Origin: Rhodococcus yananensis
GTDB taxonomy: Bacteria > Actinomycetota > Actinomycetes > Mycobacteriales > Mycobacteriaceae
Length of the DNA: 64,000 bases
Assembly: GCF_020515525.1 (NCBI RefSeq)
Contig: NZ_JAIYEP010000009.1
Location: 1 to 64,000 of the forward strand
Direction of reading: 5' to 3'
Shown: positions 34,466 to 43,029 of the stretch, in pieces
How the letters are laid out: each line of letters begins with the position of its first letter
Numbering within the stretch: position 1 is the first letter of the stretch
Notes under the pieces: model-generated
What the model saw: the letters and a program-made list of their open reading frames with translations, nothing else
Database searches by the model: none
What the model was told of the DNA's origin: nothing
Position numbers and translations under genes: made by a program

Positions 34466-34809
34466 CCGCGATGCCCACCGCCCTCCGCGCCGCCTATACC
34501 GCCGAGATGACAGCCGCCCGCACCACGTCCATGGGCACCGAGCGGTGGGCGCACCTCGAGCGCGCGCACATCCTGTCCCAGCCCTATCCGTGGCCGCACA
34601 CCCGCAACCACATCGCCATGCTCGGCCTTGCCCTGCGCCAACGTGACCGCCGCGAGGCCCTCGGCCAGGTGGTGCGAATCATCGTCGCCGCTCCCGGATC
34701 CGCGCTGGGCCGCTATCCCGAGAGCAACACCGGCCGTGCCCGCGCCGGGCTCATGACGCCGATGCCCATCCCTGAGGACCTGGCGCAGACCATCGCCCGT
34801 GCCATCTGA
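34462..34809 (+). CDS. DUF3703 family protein
   Basis: A 115-residue protein with the family pattern WAHLERAHILSQPYPWPHTRNH, ALRQRDRREALGQVVRIIVA, PESNTGRARAG and MPIPEDLA. The conserved His and Glu residues may bind metal. DUF3703 genes are often found beside heavy-metal efflux genes, but the role is unknown. It is last in the cmtR-cadA-lspA operon with a 4-bp overlap, and is followed by a weak hairpin at 34869-34887. Confidence 0.85.
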   Translation: MTAMPTALRAAYTAEMTAARTTSMGTERWAHLERAHILSQPYPWPHTRNHIAMLGLALRQRDRREALGQVVRIIVAAPGSALGRYPESNTGRARAGLMTPMPIPEDLAQTIARAI

Positions 34810-34868
34810 ATATGCTGCGCTGCACCACGGCCGGCCCTCCACGGAGAGCGGCGGATCCAGTGGTCCCG

Positions 34869-34887
34869 GCACGCTGAAAAGGCGTGC
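34869..34887 (+). terminator. Weak hairpin after the cadmium operon
   Basis: GCACGC and GCGTGC (6-bp stem) flank TGAAAAG, with no T-run. It is a possible terminator or simply a fold; the rest of 34810-34996 holds no gene. Confidence 0.3.
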
Positions 34888-34996
34888 TCGGTGAGGAGTT
34901 CGGAATGCCCGCGAGAGCGCCATACGCGTCACGAACTGGGGTTTTGCGACCAATTTTGGGCAGACTTCTCCCCCAGAAGTTTTGGGTGCGTTTTCG

Positions 34997-35272
34997 CTAC
35001 TTGCTCTGCTTGCGCTGCGCCTTGGCAAGTCGGACGGCGCGTTCATTCGCTTTGTCCGACACCAGGGGCAGTACCCACACCAGGCCGCGGCCGAGTGCAA
35101 GGAGCAGAGCGGGAGCGAACAGATGTTCCGCGACAGTTGCGAGCATCGACGCCACCTCCGCTTCTGGGGTGGTGCCCAGAGAGTCCTGGGCATTGACCGC
35201 AGCGGAGGTTTCCGCTGCGGAGTTCGGGGGCGCCGTCGGCGACGCCGAGAAATCCGGTGCTCCGTTCGCCAA
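34997..35272 (-). CDS. Small hypothetical protein with one membrane segment
   Basis: A 91-residue protein. The first 45 residues are low-complexity Ala/Pro/Ser/Thr. Then comes a hydrophobic stretch LFAPALLLALGRGLVWVLPL and a basic tail (NERAVRLAKAQRKQSK). I recognise no family. It lies 50 bp downstream of the IF2_N/HTH gene on the same strand, so the two may form a transcript. The start is uncertain. Confidence 0.4.
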   Translation of the reverse strand: MANGAPDFSASPTAPPNSAAETSAAVNAQDSLGTTPEAEVASMLATVAEHLFAPALLLALGRGLVWVLPLVSDKANERAVRLAKAQRKQSK

Positions 35273-35322
35273 AGCGAAGTCGGGTGCCGGACACGCTGGG
35301 TGTTACGGGAGTTCCTGCGGGG

Positions 35323-35979
35323 TCAGCTGCGGTCGATGTGCTTCTGGGCTGTGTCGAGCACGTCTCCGACTGCGAACAGATGGCCGCGGTGTCGTCCTGC
35401 CGGTGTGAGGTGCCCGCGCGTCACCCAGCTACGAATAGTGGAGGGGGCGACGTCGAGGAGTCGGGCGGCTTCGGCAGTAGTGATCAACCGGTTGTGGTAC
35501 TTCTTCGGCAGGTACAGCACCGGACCCGACAGAGGGGGCCTATTTGTCCTGCTGCGGGTCAGGTGTTTGACCTGCCAAAGTTCGTCTCGGTCGTACAGCG
35601 CCGCTCGCCCACGACTGCCGATTCTCTGTAGGTATCCGCGCGAGGCCCACTTGCGGATGGTGGCCGGTCGTATCCTCAGGGCCTCCGCTGCTTCCGCGAC
35701 AGTGAGGAGTTGCGGAAGTGCATCGGCGGACGTCAAGCGACGCGGTCGGGGCAGGGCGGGCGCAGTCGCAGATGGCTGCGGCTCTGTGATTGGGTCCAGA
35801 GTCGTGAGCGGGCGCCCAGGCGTCCGGGTGAAGGAGTCCCTCACCTGCTGGGCTAGAGATGCGTCCAGCATCGACGATGCCGACTTCACGAATTCGCCTC
35901 GTGCCTTGAGCCGATGAAGTAGTTCCTTGCTCGGAACGTCGAGTTCTTTGGCTAGTTCGTGTACTCGGATACCTGTCAC
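35323..35979 (-). CDS. IF2_N-like and double MerR/excisionase HTH protein
   Basis: A 218-residue three-part protein. Residues 1-50 resemble the N-terminal domain of translation factor IF2 ([20 protein letters not shown], then [16 protein letters not shown]). Residues 90-140 and 163-218 each hold a MerR/excisionase-like helix-turn-helix ([20 protein letters not shown] and [20 protein letters not shown]). It is probably a DNA-binding regulator with a borrowed IF2 module; its targets are unknown. GTG 35979 follows GAGGA. It lies between the cadmium and arsenic cargo and may regulate the element. Confidence 0.7.
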   Translation of the reverse strand: MTGIRVHELAKELDVPSKELLHRLKARGEFVKSASSMLDASLAQQVRDSFTRTPGRPLTTLDPITEPQPSATAPALPRPRRLTSADALPQLLTVAEAAEALRIRPATIRKWASRGYLQRIGSRGRAALYDRDELWQVKHLTRSRTNRPPLSGPVLYLPKKYHNRLITTAEAARLLDVAPSTIRSWVTRGHLTPAGRHRGHLFAVGDVLDTAQKHIDRS

Positions 35980-36110
35980 GAGTGCATCCTCACCTGGCGA
36001 GAAGAGCCGTGTCGGCTCGAATGAGCCCGGTAGAAGTGTGACACTGCGTCAGGTGACGGAGAGTGCGATCTGAACACTGACGGCTTCTTCGCTGATCAGG
36101 GCATAAAAAT

Positions 36111-36130
36111 ACCCCAGGTGAACCTGGGGT
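36111..36130 (-). terminator. Terminator of the island-2 arsC-arsD-arsA operon
   Basis: ACCCCAGGT and ACCTGGGGT pair perfectly around two bases. On the minus strand the hairpin is followed by ATTTTTAT, a good rho-independent terminator about 190 bp after the arsA stop. The surrounding 35980-36323 has no other gene. Confidence 0.7.
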
Positions 36131-36323
36131 GATTTGATTTTGGGCGCACGAGTACGACCACTTGAGATTGTGCGGAAAAACGCGACGGTTGTCAACCGAC
36201 GCACGAAAGACCACCGAGGTGGTGTGATCGCCACGTCGGAAACACGTCCCCACCACAGTCCACACGGTCGAGGTGTGCACGTTCTTGTTGTACGAGAGAG
36301 GAACGCTCACTCGGCCAATGCGG

Positions 36324-38126
36324 CTACTGCACTGGTGACAGCTCCACCTGCGAGACGGTGAGCGATTCCAAAGCGGCGATCCCGACAGGCTCGGCGGTGG
36401 CCAGCGGAATCACCGCGTACCGATCGGTGAGTTCGTCCCGGACCGTGTCGATCTGCTCGAATTCGGCGACCGCTCGCAACCGCAGCAGCGGCGCGGTGGG
36501 CGCCGCCGCGGCCAGGGAATTGTTGACCACCCACGCCCACGGTGCGATACCGGCGCGCCGCAAATCATCCTGCAAACCGGCCGCCTCGAGCACCGGGGTG
36601 GTCTCGGCAAGAGTGACCAGCACGATCTTGGTCTGCGCGGGGTCCTGCAGCCGCATCAGCGGGGTGGTGAAGCGCCCGCCATCGCCCATCTGCCGGGCGA
36701 TCTCCCGGTGATACGACCCGGTCGCATCGAGCAACAGCAGGGTATGCCCGGTGGGGGCGGTATCGACGACGACGAACTTGCGGCGTGATTCGTGAATCAC
36801 CTTCGAAAAGGCCTGGAACACCGCGACCTCCTCGGTGCACGGGGAGAGCAGGTCCTCGGCGAGAGTGGCGCGGCCGGCCTCATCGAGCCCGGCGCCCTTG
36901 GTAGCCAGCACCTGGTCTCGGTAGGTCTCGCTCGCCTCATGAGGGTCGATGCGGGACACCTCGAGGTGATCGAGCTCCCCGGCGAGAGTCTCGGTCAGAT
37001 GCGCGGCGGGGTCGGTGGTGGTCAGATGCACATCGTGGCCACGGCAGGCCAGGGCCACCGCGATCGCGGCGGCAACAGTGGTTTTGCCGACCCCGCCTTT
37101 GCCCATGCACATCACCAGTCCGGGCCCGTCGGCCTCGATCGCATCGACCAGATCCGCTAACGGGGCCTCGGCGACCGCGGCAAGCCCCGGATCGGTCCCG
37201 GTGGTCATTGCCGTGGTGGTGGTGGTGGTGTCGAACAGGGTGCTCAAAGCGTCGAGGCCGACCATGTTGACCGGCTTGAGTTCCACCAGATCGGTGGGCA
37301 GCGCGGCGATCGCGGCGCCGCGACCCGCCAGTGCGGCCTGTTCACGCTGGTACACGGCGGTAGCCAGCGGGTCGGTGTCGTCGGCCGGGTCGGGCAGCAC
37401 GCCGTTGACGACCACATGCTGTCTCGTCATGCCGATCGCGGCGAGTTCGCTGTGGGTGCGGGCGATCTCGGCCAGAGCGGCGCGGTTCGCGCGTGCCACG
37501 AGCACCAGGCGGGTGCGGCCGGGGTCTGACAACGCCTCGACCGCGCCGGCGTACATGGCTTTCTGCTTGTCGAGCCCGGCCAGCGGTCCGAGGCAGGACG
37601 CGTCGCCTTTGCCGTGGTCGAGGAATTCGGTCCAGTTACCGGGCAGTTGCAGCAGCCGGATGGTATGGCCGGTGGGGGCGGTGTCGAACAGCACGTGATC
37701 GAACCCGGCGACCCGGCCGTCGGGATCGGTAAGCAGCGAGGTGAATTCGTCGAACGAGGCGACTTCGGTGGTGCACGAGCCGGACAGCTGTTCGGTGATC
37801 GAGGCGATCTCCGCCTCCGGGAGCAGTCCGCGGACAGGGCCGACGATCCGTTCGCGGTAGGCGGCGGCGGCCTCCTCGGGGTCGATCTCGAGCGCGCAGA
37901 GCCCCGGCACCGCGGGGACCTCGGTGATCGTGTTGCCGATGCTCAGACCGAAGACCTGCCCGACATTGGAGGCGGGGTCGGTCGAGACGAGCAGCACCTT
38001 CTTTCCGGCCCGGGCCAGGCGCACCGCCGACGCGCACGCGATGGAGGTCTTACCGACCCCACCTTTACCGGTGAAGAACACGAACCGGGGCGGGTCGGTC
38101 AGGAACGTGAGGTCGGCGGCAGCCAT
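36324..38126 (-). CDS. arsA: Arsenite efflux ATPase ArsA (island 2)
   Basis: A 600-residue ArsA with two P-loops (TGKGGVGKTS near residue 19, MGKGGVGKTT in the second half), paired DTAPTGHT motifs, and thiols at C118 (SGSC) and C177 (DASC), equivalent to C113/C172, plus SPCTEE. It is longer than the island-1 copy mainly at the C-terminus and linker. It ends the arsC-arsD-arsA operon. The two copies are clearly homologous throughout but with many substitutions, so the duplication is not recent. Confidence 0.95.
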   Translation of the reverse strand: MAAADLTFLTDPPRFVFFTGKGGVGKTSIACASAVRLARAGKKVLLVSTDPASNVGQVFGLSIGNTITEVPAVPGLCALEIDPEEAAAAYRERIVGPVRGLLPEAEIASITEQLSGSCTTEVASFDEFTSLLTDPDGRVAGFDHVLFDTAPTGHTIRLLQLPGNWTEFLDHGKGDASCLGPLAGLDKQKAMYAGAVEALSDPGRTRLVLVARANRAALAEIARTHSELAAIGMTRQHVVVNGVLPDPADDTDPLATAVYQREQAALAGRGAAIAALPTDLVELKPVNMVGLDALSTLFDTTTTTTAMTTGTDPGLAAVAEAPLADLVDAIEADGPGLVMCMGKGGVGKTTVAAAIAVALACRGHDVHLTTTDPAAHLTETLAGELDHLEVSRIDPHEASETYRDQVLATKGAGLDEAGRATLAEDLLSPCTEEVAVFQAFSKVIHESRRKFVVVDTAPTGHTLLLLDATGSYHREIARQMGDGGRFTTPLMRLQDPAQTKIVLVTLAETTPVLEAAGLQDDLRRAGIAPWAWVVNNSLAAAAPTAPLLRLRAVAEFEQIDTVRDELTDRYAVIPLATAEPVGIAALESLTVSQVELSPVQ

Positions 38127-38183
38127 GAAAACAGGTACTCCTCGTCGGACGGGTATCGGCGGGCGGGATACGGATCTACATGG

Positions 38184-38576
38184 TCAGCAGCAGGTGGACT
38201 CGCCCGGGGTGCAGCAGGAGTCGCTGTCGTCGGCGAGCCCGAGCATCGTCACCCCGGACGGCGGCGCGGGTACCTCGAGGCCGGCCCAGGTGGCGAGCTC
38301 GGTGCGGGTCGGGTAGCGCCCGGTAGCGACGGTGACGTCGTCGACGAGCACGAGCGGCAGCCCGTCCGATCCGGCGAGTTCGAGGAATTTCTTGACGGTC
38401 TCGTTGTGGGCGAACGCGAGCGGGTCGTTGGCCAGGTTGTGGCGGGTGATGGCGGCGCCCTGCTCGGTCAGCGCGGCCATGTCGGCGGTGAAGGTGACCA
38501 GGTTCTGGTCGAGGTCCTCGCCGCACACGCCGGTGTTGCAGCACAGGGCCGGTTCGAAGACTGCGATGGTGCTCAT
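38184..38576 (-). CDS. arsD: Arsenic metallochaperone ArsD (island 2)
   Basis: A 130-residue ArsD. The As(III) cysteines are in ALCCNTGVCGED at positions 12, 13 and 18. Conserved FTADM, NLANDP and GLPLVLVDD are present, and the tail has SCCTPG and a final TCC. ATG 38576 is chosen by alignment with island 1; the frame is open further upstream. It sits between arsC and arsA, delivering arsenite to ArsA. Confidence 0.95.
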   Translation of the reverse strand: MSTIAVFEPALCCNTGVCGEDLDQNLVTFTADMAALTEQGAAITRHNLANDPLAFAHNETVKKFLELAGSDGLPLVLVDDVTVATGRYPTRTELATWAGLEVPAPPSGVTMLGLADDSDSCCTPGESTCC

Positions 38577-38634
38577 AGGTATCAGGTATTCCTTCAGTGC
38601 TCGAGGGCGAACAGAGTTTCCGGGACGAACTCGG

Positions 38635-39057
38635 TTATCGGGCGTCGGCGTCGGAAAGCAGCCGGGTAGCGAGCTCCTCGACGCGGACGGCGATGTCATC
38701 GCGCACCAGGCGCATCCGCTCGATGCCGTCGATGCCGCGCTCGGACGGCTCATCGGTGTCCCAGTTCTCCACGCGTACCCCGGTGGGCGCATCGACGCGG
38801 GCTTCGCCGCCGAGGGTGACCACCAGGTCGACTTCGGTGAGGAGCTGCGGGTCGATCGGCTTGGGATACTCACCTGCGATGGGGGCGCCGACCTCGCCGA
38901 GGACCTGCATCGACAGTGCGTTCAGCGACGATCCGGGCGTGGTGCCGGCGGAATGGACAGCGATCCGGTCGCCTGTGGTCTTACGCATGAGGGCGGCAGC
39001 CATCTGGGATTTGCCGCCGTTCTTGACACACACGAACAGCACCGAAGCAGTGGGCAC
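38635..39057 (-). CDS. arsC: Mycothiol-type arsenate reductase (island 2)
   Basis: A 140-residue reductase of the same type as 7118-7543. The P-loop CVKNGGKSQ has Lys in the usual Arg position, the conserved NWDTDEPSERGIDGIERMRL is present, and there is no resolving cysteine pair. GTG 39057 has GGAAGG upstream and matches the island-1 start; the open frame continues to 39327 without family similarity. First gene of the arsC-arsD-arsA operon, divergent from arsR. Confidence 0.85.
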   Translation of the reverse strand: MPTASVLFVCVKNGGKSQMAAALMRKTTGDRIAVHSAGTTPGSSLNALSMQVLGEVGAPIAGEYPKPIDPQLLTEVDLVVTLGGEARVDAPTGVRVENWDTDEPSERGIDGIERMRLVRDDIAVRVEELATRLLSDADAR

Positions 39058-39085
39058 GAGAGTGGTCCTTCCCGAGGTTCTCGGA

Positions 39086-39111
39086 TTGACTACTGAATTG
39101 ATGACAGTCAA
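39086..39111. promoter_or_regulatory. ArsR operator (island 2)
   Basis: TTGAC (39086-39090) and GTCAA (39107-39111) are inverted as in island 1, and AGTCAATATAGACGC runs to the arsR ATG in both copies. Conservation against diverged flanks supports a functional site. Confidence 0.6.
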
Positions 39112-39120
39112 TATAGACGC

Positions 39121-39534
39121 ATGTCGAATCAGCTGTCGAGTGAGACCGAGCCGTGCTGCCCACCGCTCGCACGGGAGCCTCTCACCTCCGATTGGGCCGG
39201 CGATCTGGCCCGCATGTTCAAAGCGCTCGGTGATCCGGTGCGGCTGCGCATGCTCAGCATGATCGCCAGCCACCAGGGCGGGGAGAGCTGTGTGTGCGAC
39301 ATCAGCCCCGCCTTCGACCTGTCGCAACCGACCATCTCACATCACCTCAAGGTGCTGCGCGAAGCCGGACTGCTCGACTGTGAGCGCCGCGGCACCTGGG
39401 TGTACTACCGGGTGATCCCCGCCGCCCTCGAGCAACTCTCCGCGGTGCTCGCCACCGAATCCGGGGTGTTGCCAGGGTCGGCCTGCACCTGCACCTGCGC
39501 CCCGACCGAAGCCCTTCAGGAGATCGTCTCGTGA
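39121..39534 (+). CDS. arsR: ArsR arsenite-responsive repressor (island 2)
   Basis: A 137-residue repressor nearly identical in its DNA-binding core to the island-1 copy (LSQPTISHHLKVLREAGLLD). The As(III) cysteines are conserved near the N-terminus (EPCCPP) and in SCVCD. The C-terminus adds a Cys-rich SACTCTCAP. Because the operators and recognition helices are so alike, cross-regulation between the two islands is likely. It overlaps acr3 by GTGA. Confidence 0.9.
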   Translation: MSNQLSSETEPCCPPLAREPLTSDWAGDLARMFKALGDPVRLRMLSMIASHQGGESCVCDISPAFDLSQPTISHHLKVLREAGLLDCERRGTWVYYRVIPAALEQLSAVLATESGVLPGSACTCTCAPTEALQEIVS

Positions 39535-40607
39535 CCACCACCGAACACCGGTCCGTCGCCGGCAAGATGTCGGTCCTCGACCGGTTCCTGGCCGTGTGGA
39601 TCGGCATCGCCATGGTCGCCGGTCTGCTGCTCGGCCGCCTCATACCTGGGCTCGGCGACGCACTGAGCGTCATCGAGATCGACAACATCTCCCTGCCGAT
39701 CGCCCTCGGTCTGTTGATCATGATGTACCCGGTGCTCGCGAAGGTGCGCTACGACCGCCTCGACACCGTCACGGGCGATCGCAAGCTGCTGATCTCCTCG
39801 CTGATCCTCAACTGGGTGCTCGGCCCGGCATTGATGTTCGCCCTCGCCTGGCTGCTGCTGCCCGACCTGCCCGAGTATCGCACCGGCCTGATCATCGTCG
39901 GCCTGGCTCGCTGCATCGCGATGGTCATCATCTGGAACGACCTCGCCTGCGGCGACCGCGAAGCCGCCGCCGTACTGGTTGCGATCAACTCGATGTTCCA
40001 GGTGATCATGTTCGCGGTGCTCGGCTGGTTCTACCTGTCGGTCCTGCCCGGCTGGCTCGGTCTCGAACAGACCACCCTCGATGTCTCGCCGTGGCAGATC
40101 GCCAAGTCGGTGCTGATCTTCCTCGGTATCCCGCTCGTCGCCGGTTTCTTGACCCGCCATTTCGGCGAGAAGGCCAAGGGCCGCGAGTGGTACGAGGAGA
40201 CGTTCCTGCCGAAGATCGGTCCGTGGGCGCTCTACGGGCTGCTGTTCACGATCGTGATCCTGTTCGCGCTGCAGGGCGAGCAGATCACCTCGCAGCCGTG
40301 GGACGTGGTGCGGATTGCGTTGCCGCTGCTCGCGTACTTCATCCTCATGTGGGGCGGCGGGTTCCTGTTCGGTGCGGCGGTCGGGCTCGGTTACGAGCGC
40401 ACCACCACGCTCGCGTTCACCGCCGCCGGAAACAACTTCGAGCTCGCCATCGCCGTCGCGATCGGCACCTTCGGGGTCACCTCCGGTCAGGCGTTGGCCG
40501 GGGTGGTGGGCCCGCTCATCGAGGTGCCCGTTCTTGTTGCTCTGATCTACGTCTCGCTTGCTCTGCGGAAGCGTTTCACCCGTTCGTCTGCCCCCGCTGT
40601 GTCGTAA
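39531..40607 (+). CDS. acr3: Acr3 arsenite/H+ antiporter (island 2)
   Basis: A 358-residue carrier, collinear with the island-1 Acr3 and mostly identical through the membrane core (GLARCIAMVIIWNDLACGD; AFTAAGNNFELAIAVAIG). GTG 39531 overlaps the arsR stop. It exports arsenite, probably with the ArsA/ArsD encoded divergently. Confidence 0.95.
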   Translation: MTTTEHRSVAGKMSVLDRFLAVWIGIAMVAGLLLGRLIPGLGDALSVIEIDNISLPIALGLLIMMYPVLAKVRYDRLDTVTGDRKLLISSLILNWVLGPALMFALAWLLLPDLPEYRTGLIIVGLARCIAMVIIWNDLACGDREAAAVLVAINSMFQVIMFAVLGWFYLSVLPGWLGLEQTTLDVSPWQIAKSVLIFLGIPLVAGFLTRHFGEKAKGREWYEETFLPKIGPWALYGLLFTIVILFALQGEQITSQPWDVVRIALPLLAYFILMWGGGFLFGAAVGLGYERTTTLAFTAAGNNFELAIAVAIGTFGVTSGQALAGVVGPLIEVPVLVALIYVSLALRKRFTRSSAPAVS

Positions 40608-40632
40608 GGACCGCCCACGTCAGGAGATGTCG

Positions 40633-41283
40633 ATGTCCCAGCACGCTGCTCAGCCGGAACTACTGATGCCTCAGGCGGTGCTGCACCGCAGCGCCGAACA
40701 TCTCGCCGAGAAGTATGCCGGGGTGTTCTCGGCGCAGACCGTCGAGCGGATGGTGTTCGAGTCGTATGCGGCGCTGCGGCGCACCGCCAAGATCCACACT
40801 CACCTGCCCTCGCTGGCCACCCGCTTCGCGGGCGAACGCCTCACGGCTCTGGCGCAGGCCGAGGGCGCCGTGCCGAAGGATGTGCCGGAGGTGCTGTTCG
40901 TGTGCGTGCGCAACAGCGGACGCTCGCAGATGGCCGCGGCACTGCTGGCCCATCACGGCGCCGGGCGGGTGCACGTGCGCTCCGCCGGATCGGCTCCTGC
41001 GGCGGCGATTCATCCTGTCGTGGTCGAGGCGATGGCCGAGATCGGGCTCGATCTCGGTGCCGAATATCCCAAACCCCTGACCGACGATGTGGTGGCAGCC
41101 GCCGATGTGGTGATCACCATGGGGTGCGGTGATGCGTGCGCGGTGTATCCGGGTAAGCGCTACCTCGACTGGTCGTTGATCGATCCGGACGACGAGTCGC
41201 TGGGCACGGTGCGCACCATCCGCGACGATATCGACACTCGCGTGCGGGCTTTGCTGGCGGAACTCGACACCGTTTCTGCCTGA
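40633..41283 (+). CDS. arsC: Arsenate reductase with N-terminal helical domain (island 2)
   Basis: A 216-residue homologue of 9134-9796. The helical front (AVLHRSAEHLAEKYAGVF) joins a reductase domain with P-loop CVRNSGRSQ and the cysteine pair MGCGDACAVYPG. Of two nearby ATGs I chose 40633, since AGGAG is at proper distance and the island-1 protein begins equally MSQH. It is probably thioredoxin-linked, although island 2 has no thioredoxin reductase gene. Confidence 0.85.
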   Translation: MSQHAAQPELLMPQAVLHRSAEHLAEKYAGVFSAQTVERMVFESYAALRRTAKIHTHLPSLATRFAGERLTALAQAEGAVPKDVPEVLFVCVRNSGRSQMAAALLAHHGAGRVHVRSAGSAPAAAIHPVVVEAMAEIGLDLGAEYPKPLTDDVVAAADVVITMGCGDACAVYPGKRYLDWSLIDPDDESLGTVRTIRDDIDTRVRALLAELDTVSA

Positions 41284-41310
41284 ATTCGCTTCGAAAGGAC
41301 GTCTGTTTTC

Positions 41311-41745
41311 ATGACCACTGATTCCTCGACCGACCGCACACCCTCGGTGTTGTTCGTGTGTGTGCACAACGCGGGCCGTTCCCAGATGGCCGCGGGGTTC
41401 CTCACTGCGCTGGTCGGCGACCGGGTCGAGGTCCGCTCCGCAGGCTCTGCTCCGGCCGAGCAGGTCAACCCGGCCGCCGTCGAGGCGATGGCCGAGGTGG
41501 GTATCGACATTTCCGCGCAGAACCCGAAGATTCTCACCGTCGATGCGGTGCAGGCCTCCGATGTGGTGATCACGATGGGGTGCGGCGACACGTGCCCGGT
41601 GTTTCCGGGCACCTCGTATCGGGATTGGGTGCTCGAGGATCCAGCCGGTCGAGGGGTCGAGGCGGTGCGTCCGATCCGCGACGAGATCAAAGTCAAGGTG
41701 GAGGCGCTGATCGCCGAGCTCGTTCCCGACGGCGCCCACGCCTGA
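41311..41745 (+). CDS. arsC: Thioredoxin-type arsenate reductase (island 2)
   Basis: A 144-residue single-domain ArsC with CVHNAGRSQ and MGCGDTCPVFPG, very similar to 9822-10253. It ends the arsR-acr3-arsC-arsC operon; arsT and arsO, which follow in island 1, are missing here. A hairpin covers the stop codon. GAAAGGA precedes ATG 41311. Confidence 0.9.
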   Translation: MTTDSSTDRTPSVLFVCVHNAGRSQMAAGFLTALVGDRVEVRSAGSAPAEQVNPAAVEAMAEVGIDISAQNPKILTVDAVQASDVVITMGCGDTCPVFPGTSYRDWVLEDPAGRGVEAVRPIRDEIKVKVEALIAELVPDGAHA

Positions 41746-41759
41746 CAGGGGTGGGCGCC
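41731..41759. terminator. Hairpin at the arsC / sensor-kinase convergent junction
   Basis: GGCGCCCAC (41731-41739) and GTGGGCGCC (41751-41759) pair perfectly around an 11-base loop containing the arsC stop. There is no T-run, so termination would be factor-assisted. The gap to the kinase stop at 41878 holds no gene. Confidence 0.4.
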
Positions 41760-41877
41760 GATGACAACAAACATGACGGAGGCGTTCAGTCCCTCGAGTC
41801 GAGGGTCCGCGCTCGGAGGTCGTGAGTCCACGGATTGAGATGTGCCGGATACGGCAACACCGAAGCAGGCTCCGAGG

Positions 41878-43029
41878 TCAGACTGCAATGACGGGCAGTT
41901 CGATCGTAAAGCGTGCCCCACGGCCCGGCCCGTCACTGTGTGCTCGGATGCGCCCGTGGTGGGCTTCGACGAGGGCACGGGTGATGGTCAGGCCGATACC
42001 GCTGCCGCCGTGTCGGCGATCACGGGCGGTATCGGCGCGGTAGAACCGGTCGAAGAGGTGGTCGAGGTGCTCGGGAGCAATGCCCTCGCCGGTGTCGGCC
42101 ACCGTGATCTCCACCCGATCGCGGTTCGCTCGTCTGCTGGTGACGGTGCCCCCGTTGGGGGTGTGGCGCAGGGAGTTGTCGAGCAGATTGCCCAGGACCT
42201 GGCCGAGCCGGTCGGGGTCGACCGATACGATCAGGGAGTCGTCGAGACGGCTGTGCAATTCGACGCCTTTGTTCTCGTACCGTTCGCGCACCGCATCGAC
42301 CGCGGCGGTGACCAAGACGCCGGTGGTGATGGGCACCGGCCGGATGCGGGTGAGGTGTTCTTCGGCGCGCGAGACCGCGGTGATGTCCTGGGCGAGACGC
42401 CCCAGCCGGTGGGTGGCATCGCGCAACACTTGTCGGGTGTCGTCGTCGAAGGTGCGGACGCCGTCGTCGAGGGCTTCGAGATAGGAGTCGAGGGTCGCAA
42501 TCGGGGTGCGCATCTCGTGGCCGAGGTCGGCGAGCATCCGGCGGCGGGTGGCCTCGGTGGCGTCGAGGCGGCGGGCGAGTTCGTTGACGGTGACGGCGAG
42601 TTCGTCGAATTCGCGGCCGAGACCGGGGCTGGGTACGCGGGTGTCGTAGTGGCCGCCGGCGATCCGGGCGGTCGAGGTGGTCACCGCGGTCAGCGAGCGT
42701 TGGACACGGCGGGTGATGTACCAGCTCACCGCCAACGCCAGCAGCACCGCGATGGCGACCGCCAGTCCCCAGGCCAGGACGATTGCCCAGGCGAAGGCCT
42801 CTTCGACGTGGGCGGCCTGGTTGGAGTTGTGGTCGATGCCGGCCTGGCCGAGGTGGTCGTGGAAGATGCCCGGGGCGAGGGCGGAGGCGACGAGCCAGGC
42901 GCTGGAGGCGCAGCCGATCACCACCACGGTCAGGGCCAGGAACAGGCGGGTGCCGAAACTCGAGCCGGCCAGCATTTGCTGGGGTGACGCAGCTGAATCT
43001 CGACTGCGATGGAGTCGCCGGGAACTCAT
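41878..43029 (-). CDS. Two-component sensor histidine kinase
   Basis: A 383-residue membrane kinase. There are two hydrophobic segments (RLFLALTVVVIGCASSAWLV and the WAIVLAWGLAVAIAVLLALA region) with a short external loop rich in His (FHDHLGQAGIDHNSNQAAHV), a plausible metal-sensing site. Then HAMP, the phospho-acceptor LADLGHEMRTPIATLD, and an ATPase domain (NLLDNSLRHTPNGG, ADTGEGIAPEHLDHLF, GGSGIGLTI). ATG 43029 overlaps the regulator stop. Adjacency to copper genes suggests copper sensing. Confidence 0.9.
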   Translation of the reverse strand: MSSRRLHRSRDSAASPQQMLAGSSFGTRLFLALTVVVIGCASSAWLVASALAPGIFHDHLGQAGIDHNSNQAAHVEEAFAWAIVLAWGLAVAIAVLLALAVSWYITRRVQRSLTAVTTSTARIAGGHYDTRVPSPGLGREFDELAVTVNELARRLDATEATRRRMLADLGHEMRTPIATLDSYLEALDDGVRTFDDDTRQVLRDATHRLGRLAQDITAVSRAEEHLTRIRPVPITTGVLVTAAVDAVRERYENKGVELHSRLDDSLIVSVDPDRLGQVLGNLLDNSLRHTPNGGTVTSRRANRDRVEITVADTGEGIAPEHLDHLFDRFYRADTARDRRHGGSGIGLTITRALVEAHHGRIRAHSDGPGRGARFTIELPVIAV

